DNA of 64,000 bases from Macrolepiota albuminosa (lineage: Eukaryota; Basidiomycota; Agaricomycetes; Agaricales; Agaricaceae). Positions 35,998-47,192 of this stretch are shown here, piece by piece. The notes under the pieces were generated by a model. The model searched no databases. It was not told where the DNA came from and saw only the letters and a list, made by a program, of their open reading frames with translations. Numbering within the stretch: position 1 is the first letter of the stretch; each line of letters opens with the position of its first letter. Location of the stretch: positions 1,015,270 to 1,079,269 of the forward strand of contig JAMWFC010000058.1 in the NCBI GenBank assembly GCA_027475525.1. The letters are read 5' to 3'. Both the position numbers and the translations under genes were made by a program.

Positions 35998-37781
35998 TCA
36001 TTTCGTTACTTCAACACTCCACTCGCTGGCAATGGTACCCGTCTGCCTGCCGACCAGTTCTTTCCAGATAGGTCGCGAAACAGGCCCCATACCATCCTCT
36101 CCAGTCGGAATGTGCACGTCCTCACCAAGATATCCAATCCTATCAACGGGACTAATCACAGCTGCCGTACCTACATCAACCAACTCATCAGCCGACCAGC
36201 CATAATCAAGAGAAAAAGCGTCAATCCCACCAGCTCCAAACAACTCGACAAGGGCACCAGAATCCGATGCCTCCTTGACCTCTTTCATCGTCACAGGCCG
36301 TTCCGAGACGATCAAGTCACCAGGTAAGTTTGGTAATGGGTTCTTTCCAGATATATGATCGCGGGCAAGGGAAAGAACAGAGTCGCGAGTAACACCGGGT
36401 AATATCATCCCATCCAAAGGCGGCGTCACAAGCTCCATGGCTGTTCAATCACAACGTCATTTCCCAAACCAAAAGGAGACAAAGAAGCGGGTACGGTGAA
36501 TACATACCGCCGTTCTCTTTCTTAAAAACGACAAACATATTCATCGTTCCAACCTACAATGTCCGAATGAGAATGAGAAAATGACGACTCGATCAAATCC
36601 CAGACCTCGGTAAGATAATGTTCAGGACCGTGAAGCCAGAGATTCTGCACGTATCCTTTGGCCGCAGCTTCCTTTTGAGGCATTACACCAGGAGCATAGT
36701 TCACGCCCAACTTGTAAGCACCAGTGCCTGTTCGAAAGAAAAAAAAATTAGTCCCTTGGTCACACCAAGCATGACGAAAAAAGAAACATACCACCCGGGG
36801 CAGCGCGAACGTACTCTGTAGTGCCATAAAGGGCTACCGGCTTGAAACCTTTAGGATAATAAGGACCCACAGGGCTGCAAATAACGAAAAGCAAAGCCTC
36901 AGTAGGTGGTGCCACACCAATTGCTTTCTGGGTACCAACTAAAAAAGGTCACGAGTTAGTCTAAACTGCCGACGCAAATCTATGTATGTGACGTCAAACA
37001 TACTGAGAGTAGGGCGGATATACAAACTATGCCCCGGCTCTTTTGGGATCCAATGTTTGTCAATACGGATGAGTTCTTTAATGAGTTCCAGAAGAGCATT
37101 CCCATCAAACGTCTAATATCGTATAAATGAGTCCAGAAAAAAAAACAACAAAGAGAAAGCTATCCTGACAGGCAACGCAATTCTCTGAGCACTGTTATTC
37201 ATCCGCTTCATATTCATATCGGGTCGAAACAACGTGACTTTCCCGTCTTCCTGTCGATAAGCCTTCATGCCCTCAAAAATAGTCTGAGCATAATGCAAGA
37301 CAGTCGAACTAGGTTCCAACGAAAGCGGCGCATCTGCGAAATTCAAACTCTACGCAGACACGGAAAAACCTGACAGAAACCCACATGGCCTGATTTGTGG
37401 AACGCCCCAGCCAGAAATCACGTTCCAAGGGATAGTCAGCATATGGTCCGTCTTCGAAACTTTGTCAATTCACAGTCCGTCCCTCTCTTCTTCAAGGAGA
37501 ACTCACAAAAGTATGGCCGAACACAAGGGTTGATGATGGGGGAGGGGTGGCTGGTGTCGTATTGTGTATCACCTCAAGTGCCGAGATCTATTCAGGCGTC
37601 AACAGAATAGCACAAAAAAACAGCGTCGGATGGGAAGCACATTGATGTCTGGCAAGGCAGTCAATTCTCCAGTCATCGGGTCGAGTGTACCCTTGCTCAT
37701 TGACCGGCGGGGTACAAAGGTACAAGCAGCGCCCCATCGCAGCTGAGCAGCAGGAGCTAAGCGCTTCAAAAAAAGAGACAT
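35998..37781 (-). CDS. BAT1: Branched-chain amino acid aminotransferase, mitochondrial
   Basis: PLP enzyme interconverting Leu/Ile/Val and their keto acids, the last step of branched-chain synthesis. The start [19 protein letters not shown] is a typical mitochondrial presequence. Conserved blocks in order: FGHTF and [60 protein letters not shown], the PLP-lysine block [15 protein letters not shown], and FGAG followed by TAAVISPV. The last block is split by a 60-nt intron with no in-frame stop (gtgggattgacg...gatgtag, near 36160-36220). Naive ORF calling would insert 20 extra residues there. The C-terminus is [14 protein letters not shown]. The mitochondrial (BAT1-like) form is inferred from the presequence. 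Confidence 0.93.
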
Positions 37782-38008
37782 GAAAGGCAACCAAAGCAGA
37801 GTCAGGACCGCGCTGCAAGTCCTTCCCACAAACGAAGAAAACCTCAAACTTCAATAAACGCGTTCACCCCTTGTCAAATCACACGAGTTACTTGTCACAC
37901 AAGGTCACATCAAACGAAGCAATCATAAAAAATTTATGATTCATTAGAACAAGTAGAGGAAATTATCAGTTATCTGTGGGCACAAACAATATTCATGCCC
38001 GTAATGTA

Positions 38009-40981
38009 TCACAACATGCCCATTCCATCCTCTCCATCCCCGTCTTCGCCCCATCCGCTAGCGACGACTTCTTCGTCGTGCGGCCGGGGAGAATGTGCAA
38101 TTTCAGGAGATCGAGACAGTGAAGTTTCAGCCACGACCATATCGGGAGGTTCAGAGGGCACATTCGGAGGAGCTTTTGGTACTGTTGCTGGAACAGGTGG
38201 TTGACCAGTATACCAAGTGGTCTGCACAACTCCAATCGTCGGTACATTACTTCCCTTAGCTAGACCCTGTTGATGGAACATGAGCGAACTGCGGTGGGCA
38301 ATTTTTGTGGAAAAAAAAGTTTCCTACCTGTTCTGCGGCGGCGCGACTTCTAAAAGTAACTATGATGTCTCCAGAATCCATCCTTTCCAAGGATTCCACC
38401 TGACCAGTTGTCTGCAAAAATGGGTCAACTCGGGCAAGTAGATGCAAAAAGGCTTCCACACGAACCTCATACCAGTCACGAAGAGCTTGAACCCCCTCTT
38501 CACGAACACCCTTGACAAGGAGTTTTTTCGGGCGATTGTCTAGCTTCAAACTAGCTCGTGGAAGGTGCCCACCCCGATTCGAACCGCGATAACCACGAGA
38601 CCCACGCCCACGTCCTCGATATGGTCTATAACCGCCATTGTAGTAAGGTTCTGTACCGCTTTCGGAGATCCCGAGACTGGCAGCCTATTGTTGAACANNN
38701 NNNNNNNNNNNNNNNNNNNNNNNNNNNNNNNNNNNNNNNNNNNNNNNNNNNNNNNNNNNNNNNNNNNNNNNNNNNNNNNNNNNNNNNNNNNNNNNNNATG
38801 ACTGGTTCTCAACTGACCTCTGCCTTCAATTTCTCAAGCTTCGCTTTCAAGTCTTCGGTGCTTTCCTCTCCGCCGCCGGTCGCGCTATGCATGTCAAGCT
38901 CTTTATCCAGGCGCTCTCGCTCCTTTTTCTGAATATCAGTGGTGCCATTAACCACTTTCGGGGTCGGTTCCCCATGTGTTGTGGTAGATAGCTGCATCTC
39001 ATCTCCCAATTTTCGAAGGCGCGCCATAATCGTCTTTTTCTCCTCGGGTGAGGCTTTATCCAAAGAAGCCATTAATGACTTCTGTTCAGCAATTTGCTGC
39101 TCTAAAAGTTGTTGTTTTGCGGCAAGAGCGCTTACTGAAGTAGACGCAGAGGCGGGAGATTTTTGAGACGTAATCGGCTTGGATGAAGCCGTCGGTGGCC
39201 GGGTTGTCTCTTTGCTTGCAATATTTGCAACCAATGGTGCTGATGCAGCCAACATTCGGGTACCCAACGAACCATGACCCTCCATCGGTCGGTGCCAGAA
39301 TAACTTGACAAAACGATTGTTGAAGACAGCATCCTCCGATTTCCATGCTGCATAAGCCTCGTCATGGTTTGAGAAGCTGATCAACGCCTTGGCGTTAAGA
39401 CTGTCGATCGCAACATTTGTGACAGTACCAAAACGCTTGAACCACTCGTTGACATGTTCAAGGGTCAACTTATCCTCTGGTATCTTTTCAACTACCAGAG
39501 TTTTGTCATTCCGTCGCTCGGGTCGGAAGTTGGGATTTTCGCCACCAAATGTGCCTCCGCCTCCGCGTCCTCTGCCACCCCCTCGTGATGGACGAGAACC
39601 AGTCGTTTGATGTTTAGTAGGTGGATTCATATTTATGCCCATATCTCTCGATATATTAGACATATATGGCTGGCCATCAATAACTCCCTGCATCGAGTCA
39701 TAAGATGAAGGATAATTTCCAGACTGAGTCAGGGATGGCTGCTGGTGAGGTAGAGTGTGTAGGGTGGCATTTTGTGATTCTGTATGTGCAGAGGGAATCT
39801 TCTCGTTATCAGGGCTGAGAGGGGTGAGGTCTTGAATGACTGGAAGCTCTCCGCTTGCGGTGCTGTGCACCACCTGACTTCCATCCTCTTGCTGTATTCG
39901 AGGGAGTATGGGCGCTCGTTGATTTCGGTTACCCATTGGTCGCATATCCATTCGGGCCTCATGAGGATCATATGCTGTACCCATTCCACCACCCAATCCA
40001 AAGGGATTACCCGCTCCAGGAAACATAGGCATAAAGGGCAAGGACATGGCTGCAGTCATAGGAAACATTCCAGGGACAACAGCATCCTCCCCGTGGCTAT
40101 ACTTGCAGGTTGCACCTCGTGCACAATACCCGTTATCTGTAAAATTCAGACAAAAAAGAGTGAGGACTATGTCGCGGTCGACGGACAGGAAACATACTAT
40201 GATAATCTCTGCAAATTCCTCGCTTCTGATCTGGAGGTTGATAGGCCTGCGAACGGCGACCATTCATCTGACCCATGCCTGGCATCATCATCCCACCCAT
40301 AACCATACCAGCTCCAAACATATCCACACTATCTTTATAACCATTTGCAACCTGCCTCTGATCCCCTCGGCCTCCCCAACCACCGGTCGAACGATTTTCT
40401 CCCCGTCCACCTTGAACGTTCGGATAGCGCGAAAATTGCCCCTCCGTGCTTAGTCGTGGAGCTTTAGCCGGGGCACGCTCATCTCGTTCATCGTTCTCAC
40501 CATTCCTCTTGAGGCCACGCTCGGGCGACTGTGATAGCGGATGCGATAATAGTCCATCCAGAGGAATCGGTATTCCGTTGTCAAGGTTTTTTGAAGTAAA
40601 GGAAGTGGATGATGGCGATGCTGCAGAGTATGGTAAATATGATTTCGTCCGAAGGACCGTGAACAAGGTGTCGATAAAGGAGGCGCATTCGGCTGTAAAG
40701 AGTGTCAACGGAAAAAAAGTAGGGGAAGAGCTACTGACGTACTTTTTTCTAGAAATTCATCGAGTTGAACCGCTAGCTCCTGCCGCATCTCGCCTTCTGG
40801 TACATTGTGTTTGAGTAGAGCAAGAATATAGTCAGCGAGCGCGCCTGGCTCAGCGTCACAGCTAGAATGCTAGGGAGTCGGAATACATGACAGAAAAAAG
40901 ATTCGCACATACGCACATAGGTTCTAAGGTCCGAACCAACCATGGCTTCAGGTGAGATGCAGTTGAGGGGTCAAAAATCAT
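38009..40981 (-). CDS. RBM26/RBM27-type RNA-binding protein (PWI-like, CCCH, RRM)
   Basis: The N-terminus (HLKPWLVRTLEPM, then ALADYILALLKHNVPEGEM and FIDTLFTVLRTKSYLPYS) matches the PWI-like domain of human RBM26/27 and the S. pombe Rmn1 group, which works in nuclear RNA surveillance. A CCCH finger CX8CX5CX3H follows (CRDYHNNGYCARGATCKYSH, split by an intron). Then come an RGG stretch, an RRM (KTLVVEKIPEDKLTLEHVNE ... FVKLFWHRP), a coiled coil (AKQQLLEQQIAEQKSL), a second RG-rich stretch, and a degenerate second RRM (KKLLVKGVREEGVQALRDWY ... DIIVTFRSRAAAEQ). The tail is acidic and ends GMGML. A 100-N gap at 38698-38797 removes coding sequence between the coiled coil and the second RG region, so the product cannot be completed here. 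Confidence 0.9.
38698..38797. other. Scaffold gap, exactly 100 N
   Basis: The run is exactly 100 N, the usual placeholder for unknown size, and lies inside the RBM26/27-like gene. The true missing length is unknown. Confidence 0.98.
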
Positions 40982-42388
40982 AATTCGCGACTGCGCTTCA
41001 CCGAGGCAGAGCGAAACGAGCTTTGTTGTTTGCGATGAGTTGGTGAGATTGGTAAGCGATCGGCATATACCGACATCATTTTTCGTATTTTGACGCGTAA
41101 CTCCCAATGAGGTCTGAAACAATCACTGATGTGCAGTTGAGGAATCTTATCCTAGGTCTAACACGACAATGCTCACTTCCAAGTACTTAACACTGATTGA
41201 CGCTACGTAAGAACAATCTGAGAATTTCTGTGTCCAAATGCTTTTGCGCGACAGTGGACCATATGCATGTATTTGAACAGATATTATCCAGCAAAATATG
41301 TAATATTAATCCCTGCAAACCCGAATCAAAACCTTCGGTTGATGAGGGTTGACGAGTACATGAACCTGAAAAAGTTCGTCGGGTTTAAAGAACAGATATC
41401 AAAACCATGTATCACATGTACACAGATGTCCTAGGCAAAGTTCATAGGATACCGGTCTTCAGAAAAATGGAGTTGTCCAGTTGGATGCTGGAACCTATCT
41501 TGCCGTGCCAAGAGATCTCAAATAGCCCCAGAATGCAAAAGTGTACTGATGTGTACGGCCGGCTATACCACTTGACGTTCCCCGAGTCAGAGGGTACCTA
41601 GATTGACTCGGGAACTCTAGCCTTGTGACCAGGCGTGAGAAAATCGATGGACACATTGGAGATGGTCGTCGAGGTGGAAGTCCGAGGGAATAGGTGATGA
41701 CGAAGGGCTCGCACATCGAAAAGTACAATCATGTGGCTTGCGCTGCCGGAGTATCGTACCGAGGGAATAGGTGATGACGAAGGGCTCGCACATCGAAAAG
41801 TACAATCATGTGGCTTGCGCTGCCGGAGTATCGTACCCGAGGTCAATAAGAACGATCAGACAAGGCGAGGAGCAATAGAGAGAAGGTCGAACATCGATAT
41901 GCCACAGTAACAAGGGATAGGCGGCGGTCTAAGAGGCATACATGCATCAAGACAAATGGCGGCCATGAATTCGTACGAGAGTTTGTGGATCTGTCGACAC
42001 TTCAAATCAAGAGGTGAACTTCAACTAGTATCGAATTTATTGGCGACAAATATTGAAAACGTACCATACTTGACGAGGAGCATAAAGGTAGAACGAACTG
42101 AGGGCGGATGCGCTGATGCATGGCGTTTGAACGATAGGAACATAGCATAAGACCATATGCTCCCAGAGATAGAGGTTACTACAGATGTTACCACAAGTAT
42201 AGGATATGGAGGAAACGCAACGACCAGTTTACATCGATGAAAAGGGGAGAAGGCAACAACATTCAATCGGGATTGCTCTTATATGGTAACATTTTATTTG
42301 TTGGGCCAAGTGTTGAGTCCTTTATGCGCAACGGGATTATGCGATTGGTTCGTCATTTTATCAGGACCCGGGACACCTCACATATAAT
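40982..42388. other. Intergenic space, no gene seen
   Basis: About 1.4 kb upstream of the RBM26-like gene and downstream of the rhodanese gene. It contains one perfect 77-bp duplication. Short frames on both strands show no domain. Confidence 0.5.
41683..41836. repeat. Perfect 77-bp tandem duplication
   Basis: Segment beginning cgagggaataggtgatg is repeated exactly at 41760. Non-coding. Confidence 0.9.
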
Positions 42389-43024
42389 CTACTTTTGAAC
42401 GTTTTCCTTCTTCACCCACTCAAGCCATGATCCTTTGTAATTCAGAATACTATAATAAGAATCAGAGGGTGTGTTGATGTCGAAAAGATCATCCATACTT
42501 CGTAAAACCATTCCTTTTGGCAACATCGCTGGCTGAAGCACTACGTTTGCCGCTACGACAATAGAAAATGAGTTGTTGATTCTTTCGTGGCTTTTCAAAC
42601 CCGTGCTTTTTCAGAAATGCGAGGGAATTCAAGTGGAGGGAATCTCCTAGGACAGTCAGTGGTAGATTGACTGCAGAAGGAATCATTCCTTGAATGGTCT
42701 CGTCGGGCTCGCGAACATCAATCAAATACGTATCCTGTTCAACGTGCGGTGACTGCTCGCGGAAAACAATAAAATGGCACACACGGGTACAGGGCTTTGC
42801 GTCAGAGGCTTCAGCTCGGCATATGAGATCTCCTTTGCGTCCCAATCATGCTGCATATCATTCCTGCGGTCTTTCGCTTCTTTCTTAGCTTGTTCTGCAG
42901 GAGTCCTTTCGGCAGCGGTGCTTTCACATCGATACTGAAAAACAGGACGGATTGTTCTTGAGGCGGCAATATAGCTGCGACGAGACAGAACTGTCGCGGA
43001 ACGAGCAATGGACACTCGTAACAT
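42389..43024 (-). CDS. Single-domain rhodanese, probably mitochondrial
   Basis: Three exons. The N-terminus MLRVSIARSATVLSRRSYIA is a mitochondrial presequence, followed by a Lys/Glu-rich linker. The rhodanese domain reads DTYLIDVREPDETIQGMIP, with a catalytic loop FYCRSGKRSASAS (active Cys in CRSGKR) and the closing block NYKGSWLEWVKKENVQK. Intron 1 is only 38 nt (gtacccgtg...gagcag). Intron 2 splits ACG-AA|T and ends ttattatag. It resembles yeast RDL1/RDL2-type thiosulfate sulfurtransferases, which move sulfane sulfur in mitochondria. The physiological acceptor is unknown. Confidence 0.88.
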
Positions 43025-43552
43025 TATCGTTACACGAGGGAAAAGGAAAGATGATTGATATGTAATTCAAGTACTTTATGTAAATAAAATAGAAATGCAA
43101 TGTAACACAAACCCATATTACGTGATGCACGTGGAGTCTCTGGGGTCTACCATATAAACGCAAAATTGCCTCTTCAACATTTTCCAGCTCCTGATTCATC
43201 CCATCCAGCATTAATCTCATGGCTCGAACTAGCATTCTCACATCTCCATCACATCATTGCTGTGTCGATAGTCTCGGGAAAACCTGCCGATCCTAGTACT
43301 CAAACAAAGCCACGCTTTCCTGAAAAGCAGATCTTTCTCCACTGGTATATCTCACAGGCTCTCACAATTCCTCTTTTGACGACGGCTTAAAACTATTTAA
43401 GGACGTCCTGAGTGACCATCTCCCCCATTTGTCATTCTGCTGCGATGAGTGCTCACACGCGGCATACTCCGCATATCGTTTGAAACTCAGACATTATCTC
43501 TGCCATATTCCCAACTACGGTCCTCACGTTTACTTTCCAAGCGACAATTACA
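43025..43552. promoter_or_regulatory. Divergent promoter region between rhodanese and Ctr genes
   Basis: 528 bp containing the 5' regions of both genes. A TATA-like tatttaag is seen near 43394, about 160 bp before the Ctr start codon. I looked for the copper-sensor GCTG-core element and found no site that fits the full consensus. Confidence 0.45.
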
Positions 43553-44213
43553 ATGGATACAATGGATATGGACGGAACGAACACAACCATGGCCATGGGA
43601 GGTGCTATGACTCCTTATTTACATTTCACTCGTGGGGATTACCTCTTGTTTAAAACTTTGAAGCCCACTTCCGTGGGTGCCGTTGCCGGAGCTTGCATAT
43701 GTCTAGCGTTACTAGCCATCTTCGACCGATGGCTTTCAGCAGTACGAAGCACTCTAAGTTCTCACTGGAGACGCAGGTACGTTTTCATTGATACCATGCC
43801 TTCTCTGTGTTAATATTCAAGCAGAGGTCTTGCTTTGGCTTCTCTTGGCGTCACCCTTACCACGAAATCTCCTCCAATTGAAGACGCAGAGGACTCCTTT
43901 CGCTCAAAGTCTGGCGATTCTCGAGTTTTGAATCCCACTCAACCGCCGAAACCCAACTTCACTCGTACGATTCCGCCCTTCATTTTCGCACATGACATTC
44001 CGCGAGGCTTGTTACATGCGGGTCAAGCTCTTCTAGCCTATGTCCTTATGTTATCTGTAATGTGTGTCTTGGTCATGAAAGTTGTCGAAGCACGCATAAT
44101 TCTAATCAATATGGTTTAGGACTTTCAACGCCGCTTACATGATCTCAATTGTTGCTGGTCTCAGCGTTGGGGAAGTTATGTTTGGGAGAATGGGAAGTGG
44201 CAGGGCGCATTGA
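43553..44213 (+). CDS. Ctr-family copper transporter
   Basis: Three exons: 43553-43776, 43825-44061 and 44120-44213, giving 184 aa. The N-terminus is Met-rich (MDTMDMDGTNTTMAMGGAM), as in high-affinity Cu(I) importers. TM1 is VGAVAGACICLALLAIF. A cytosolic loop of about 65 residues follows. TM2 contains the copper-gating MxxxM (YVLMLSVM) and TM3 the GxxxG packing motif (GLSVGEVMFG). The splice between TM2 and the TFNAAYMISI block restores the usual family sequence. The protein should form a trimeric Cu(I) channel in the plasma or vacuolar membrane. It lies 257 bp upstream of two BIM1-like genes on the same strand, which suggests a joint role in copper acquisition. CTR1, CTR2 or CTR4 orthology cannot be fixed by eye. 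Confidence 0.93.
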
Positions 44214-44470
44214 TCGTATGCTGTATCTTGTAGGCTTTGTTGATTTTATCCTTGTGCTCAGTCAAAGCGATATATTCCATGATATCATTGTCCATCAATC
44301 GCCAATGTTTAAAATGAATGCCAAGTCTTGTCTTGGCGAGGATAAAAAAGTTTTTTCATATGAATCGATCGTGGTTCAACGTAGTCGAAGCGCATCCGTT
44401 ATAAATGCTATGACTGTCCAGACTAAGCAAGCAGTTGCCCGTTGAATTCTCCTGCTTATACAGATCCAAC

Positions 44471-45318
44471 ATGCTCGGACTGTTCGCTATCCTTGTTCTC
44501 CTTACAGGTGTCGATGCGCACTTTCGATTACTATATCCTCAACCTCGTGGTGTATTTGTTGCAGATCAGGAACCCAATTTTTGCGGTGGAACACCTCGTT
44601 TGTCCTACATTTGCACGAACTGATTGTATCATGCTTCTTGCTGTCAGGCGGTTATACGGATGCTGCAGCTAATCGTAGCACATTTCCTCTATCTGGAGGA
44701 TTCTTTAGCATCAAGACTGGGCATCCCAGCTGGACTGGTAGGATTATGACATATCTTCAATGTGCTTTAGACTGAATCTGTTTATCGGTAGCCGGCGTCC
44801 TCCTTTCAACAGCTCAGAACCCAGTTTCATTCGACAATTTCTCTGTCAACGGAGATCAGCAGATTGTTGGCCCTTATGCGAAGGAAGCAAATGCAGGAAC
44901 GTTTTGCATCCCACTTAACATCTCTGCAGCTGGCATTGAGAACGTGAAAGATGGCTCAAATGTTACAATCCAGGTATAAACCTTCCTCAATGAGGTCAGC
45001 GTTCAGATTTGAAACATGACCGCAGATTGTCTTCTCTGGAGGCGACGGTAACCTGTATCAGGCAAGCTTTCTACGCAGTTTTGAGTATGATTCATGCTCA
45101 TGTGGACACGAAAGTGCGCCGACCTCACGCTAGCAAGCAACTACACCATTCCTTCAAGCGTGACTTGCCAGAATGATACTGCTATCAGTACATCCGCTAC
45201 ATCGTCGGGGACCTCATCTCCTTCTCAGGTTTCTGGGGCACTTGGAGTAGCCAATGTTATCGCCGCTTATGCCGCTGCGATCCTTGGATGTATTGGAGCA
45301 ATCATTGCAATCATATGA
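44471..45318 (+). CDS. BIM1/X325-like copper-binding protein, paralog 1 (GPI-anchored)
   Basis: Five exons: 44471-44585, 44648-44737, 44792-44973, 45026-45061 and 45115-45318. A signal peptide ([16 protein letters not shown]) is followed by His as first mature residue ([13 protein letters not shown]). This free N-terminal His is the copper ligand of LPMO-like X325 proteins. An internal His (KTGHPSWT) and an Asp (VSFDNFS) match the other expected ligands. Paired Cys are in [21 protein letters not shown] and VTCQND. A Ser/Thr linker and hydrophobic tail ([18 protein letters not shown]) look like a GPI signal. Cryptococcus BIM1 is the described family member; it supplies copper to CTR1 rather than cutting polysaccharides. 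The last intron uses a GC donor (CAG|gcaagc). Confidence 0.88.
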
Positions 45319-45602
45319 TCTTCATACCCATTGGGCTTGCCCTGTCATGATGCCCGTAGGCAGGATGTAGAATTACCCGGGACAGGTCCACGTAGTTTCC
45401 GGGAATCATTGATGGATTCCGAGGAGATCTCAGATTTCCGAAGTCACGAATCAGTGAGATCATATGTATGTATACATAGATGAAAGAAAAAACTTTTTTG
45501 TTCACTGTCAACTGTCGCAGATACAGGACCCAGTCATTTTAAAAGAGATGGATCTCTCACTATTCCTCAACAGACCATTTCTACACGTTTTAGTTCATAA
45601 TC

Positions 45603-46452
45603 ATGCAGCATTACCTTGCTCTTTTGATTTTGGCCTTCGCTGCTGCAGTTAGGGCTCACTTCCAATTGCATTTCCCTCCACCGCGAGGAGTCTTTAATAT
45701 GGATTCCGAACCTACGTTTTGCGGTAAGTATACTGATATTGATGCTCTCTATGTTGTCCTCATCATTGCCATACAGATGGTTACGATACTCCTACAGCAA
45801 ACCGTACAACGTTTCCTTTATCGAAAGGATTTTTCAGTCTGGTCTCAGAACACCCGCAATTCACAAGTGCGGAAGTGCCTTGTCAAGCTGACATGAGCAT
45901 CTAATTGTTTCCTTTCTAGCTGGTGTGCAGATCGCTACAGAAAACCCCACATCTTTTGACAGCTTTACCACATTTGCTGTTCCCTTCTTCTCGACTGAAG
46001 GAGAGGGTGCATTCTGCTTCCCACTCGACTTCTCATCCCTCAGTAACACCACAGGCTTGCAAAATGGTCAAAACATCACAATACTAGTTTGTCGCTTTTG
46101 GCCTTGTCGTAATCGAGTTAACCAAGACCACCCAGATTATCTACCAAGGAGGAGATGGTCAACTATACCAGGTGTGACTTTCTACATTGTGTCATACTCA
46201 GATTCGGTCTAATATGCAATTCAGTGTGCCGACTTGACTCTATCGAATGATTTCACCATTCCTTCTGATGTCCAATGCACCAACGCTACTGGTACTACTG
46301 ATAGCACTAGCGGATCATCAACTGCCTCATCGATTGCCTCATCGACGGCACCCCCGTCAAGTCCAACCTCAGCCGCCAGCGGACATAGGCCGTCAGTAGA
46401 CATTGTACATGTACTTTTTGGTTTCGTAGGCGCCAGCTTTTTCATTCTTTAG
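45603..46452 (+). CDS. BIM1/X325-like copper-binding protein, paralog 2 (GPI-anchored)
   Basis: Five exons: 45603-45723, 45777-45866, 45920-46086, 46136-46171 and 46225-46452. The introns fall at the same codons as in the upstream copy, and exon 4 codes 12 residues in both. The signal peptide is [18 protein letters not shown] and the mature start is [13 protein letters not shown]. Ligand candidates His1, His in SEHPQFT and Asp in TSFDSFT are kept. The Ser/Thr-rich linker ([20 protein letters not shown]) and hydrophobic end ([15 protein letters not shown]) suggest a GPI anchor. Tandem duplication with the 44471 gene is evident, but the two proteins are well diverged. They may therefore differ in affinity or expression, which is inference. 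Confidence 0.88.
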
Positions 46453-47192
46453 CTTCTAACGTCTGTCTGTCAACATTGGAATTAAACTCTAGCTAAACGT
46501 CCCTTTATCATCATCAATCTGTTGATCGTATCCGTCTCTATTCATTGTTGTTCCTGCGGAGGATGTCAAAACCAAACTGCCAACCATTCATGAATCGCGT
46601 CATACAAATCCACATATATTTCAACAACTTCGACCTTCATGATAATCGTTGGTCCTTTGTAAAGATCTAATCAATCATCTCGTGATCCAGCTGTGTTCAG
46701 ACGTTGTGGAGAAAACACAGATTTGGACTCTGAAACAATATCATGATGTTTCATCAGCGGCTCTGTTGGTATCAGGCGTAGCCATCATTTTTTGATCATC
46801 TCGGTGATCAATTTGTACAACTCATGGAAAGGTATATTATCCGCTTTCAATACAGTCTTGTATGTGTTTTCTTGTAGACATATATATTTTATACACAATT
46901 CTTCTACTTAGTTCTCGACTCAACTAAACTCCTCATCTGTTAGCATATTCGATCGGTACCTCTTCCTTTTCCTAGATTTCTATTCTGATGTGAATTCTCT
47001 GACACGATCAACTGCGATCACTGCTTTCTGACCTATAGCTATTGTCGCAGGTTTTCTCCCGCAGTCCGTTATAATTCCCTTCACAGGGTGGCGGTGCCTC
47101 TTGTTGAACAGATTATAAGAACAGAGCTAATGCTACGATCCTTGTCAATCTTCCCAGAGAAATATTCAAGCTACCTCCACTTCTAGTCCCTA
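46453..47192. other. Intergenic space, AT-rich
   Basis: About 740 bp without a gene. A strongly AT-rich tatatatattttatac tract lies near 46880. It may serve as promoter sequence of the next gene or simply be neutral. Confidence 0.5.

Noticed and set aside
43025..44470. Copper-responsive promoter elements upstream of the Ctr and BIM1-like genes
   Set aside because: GCTG cores occur, but none I saw fits the full published consensus with its AT-rich 5' part. No site is claimed.
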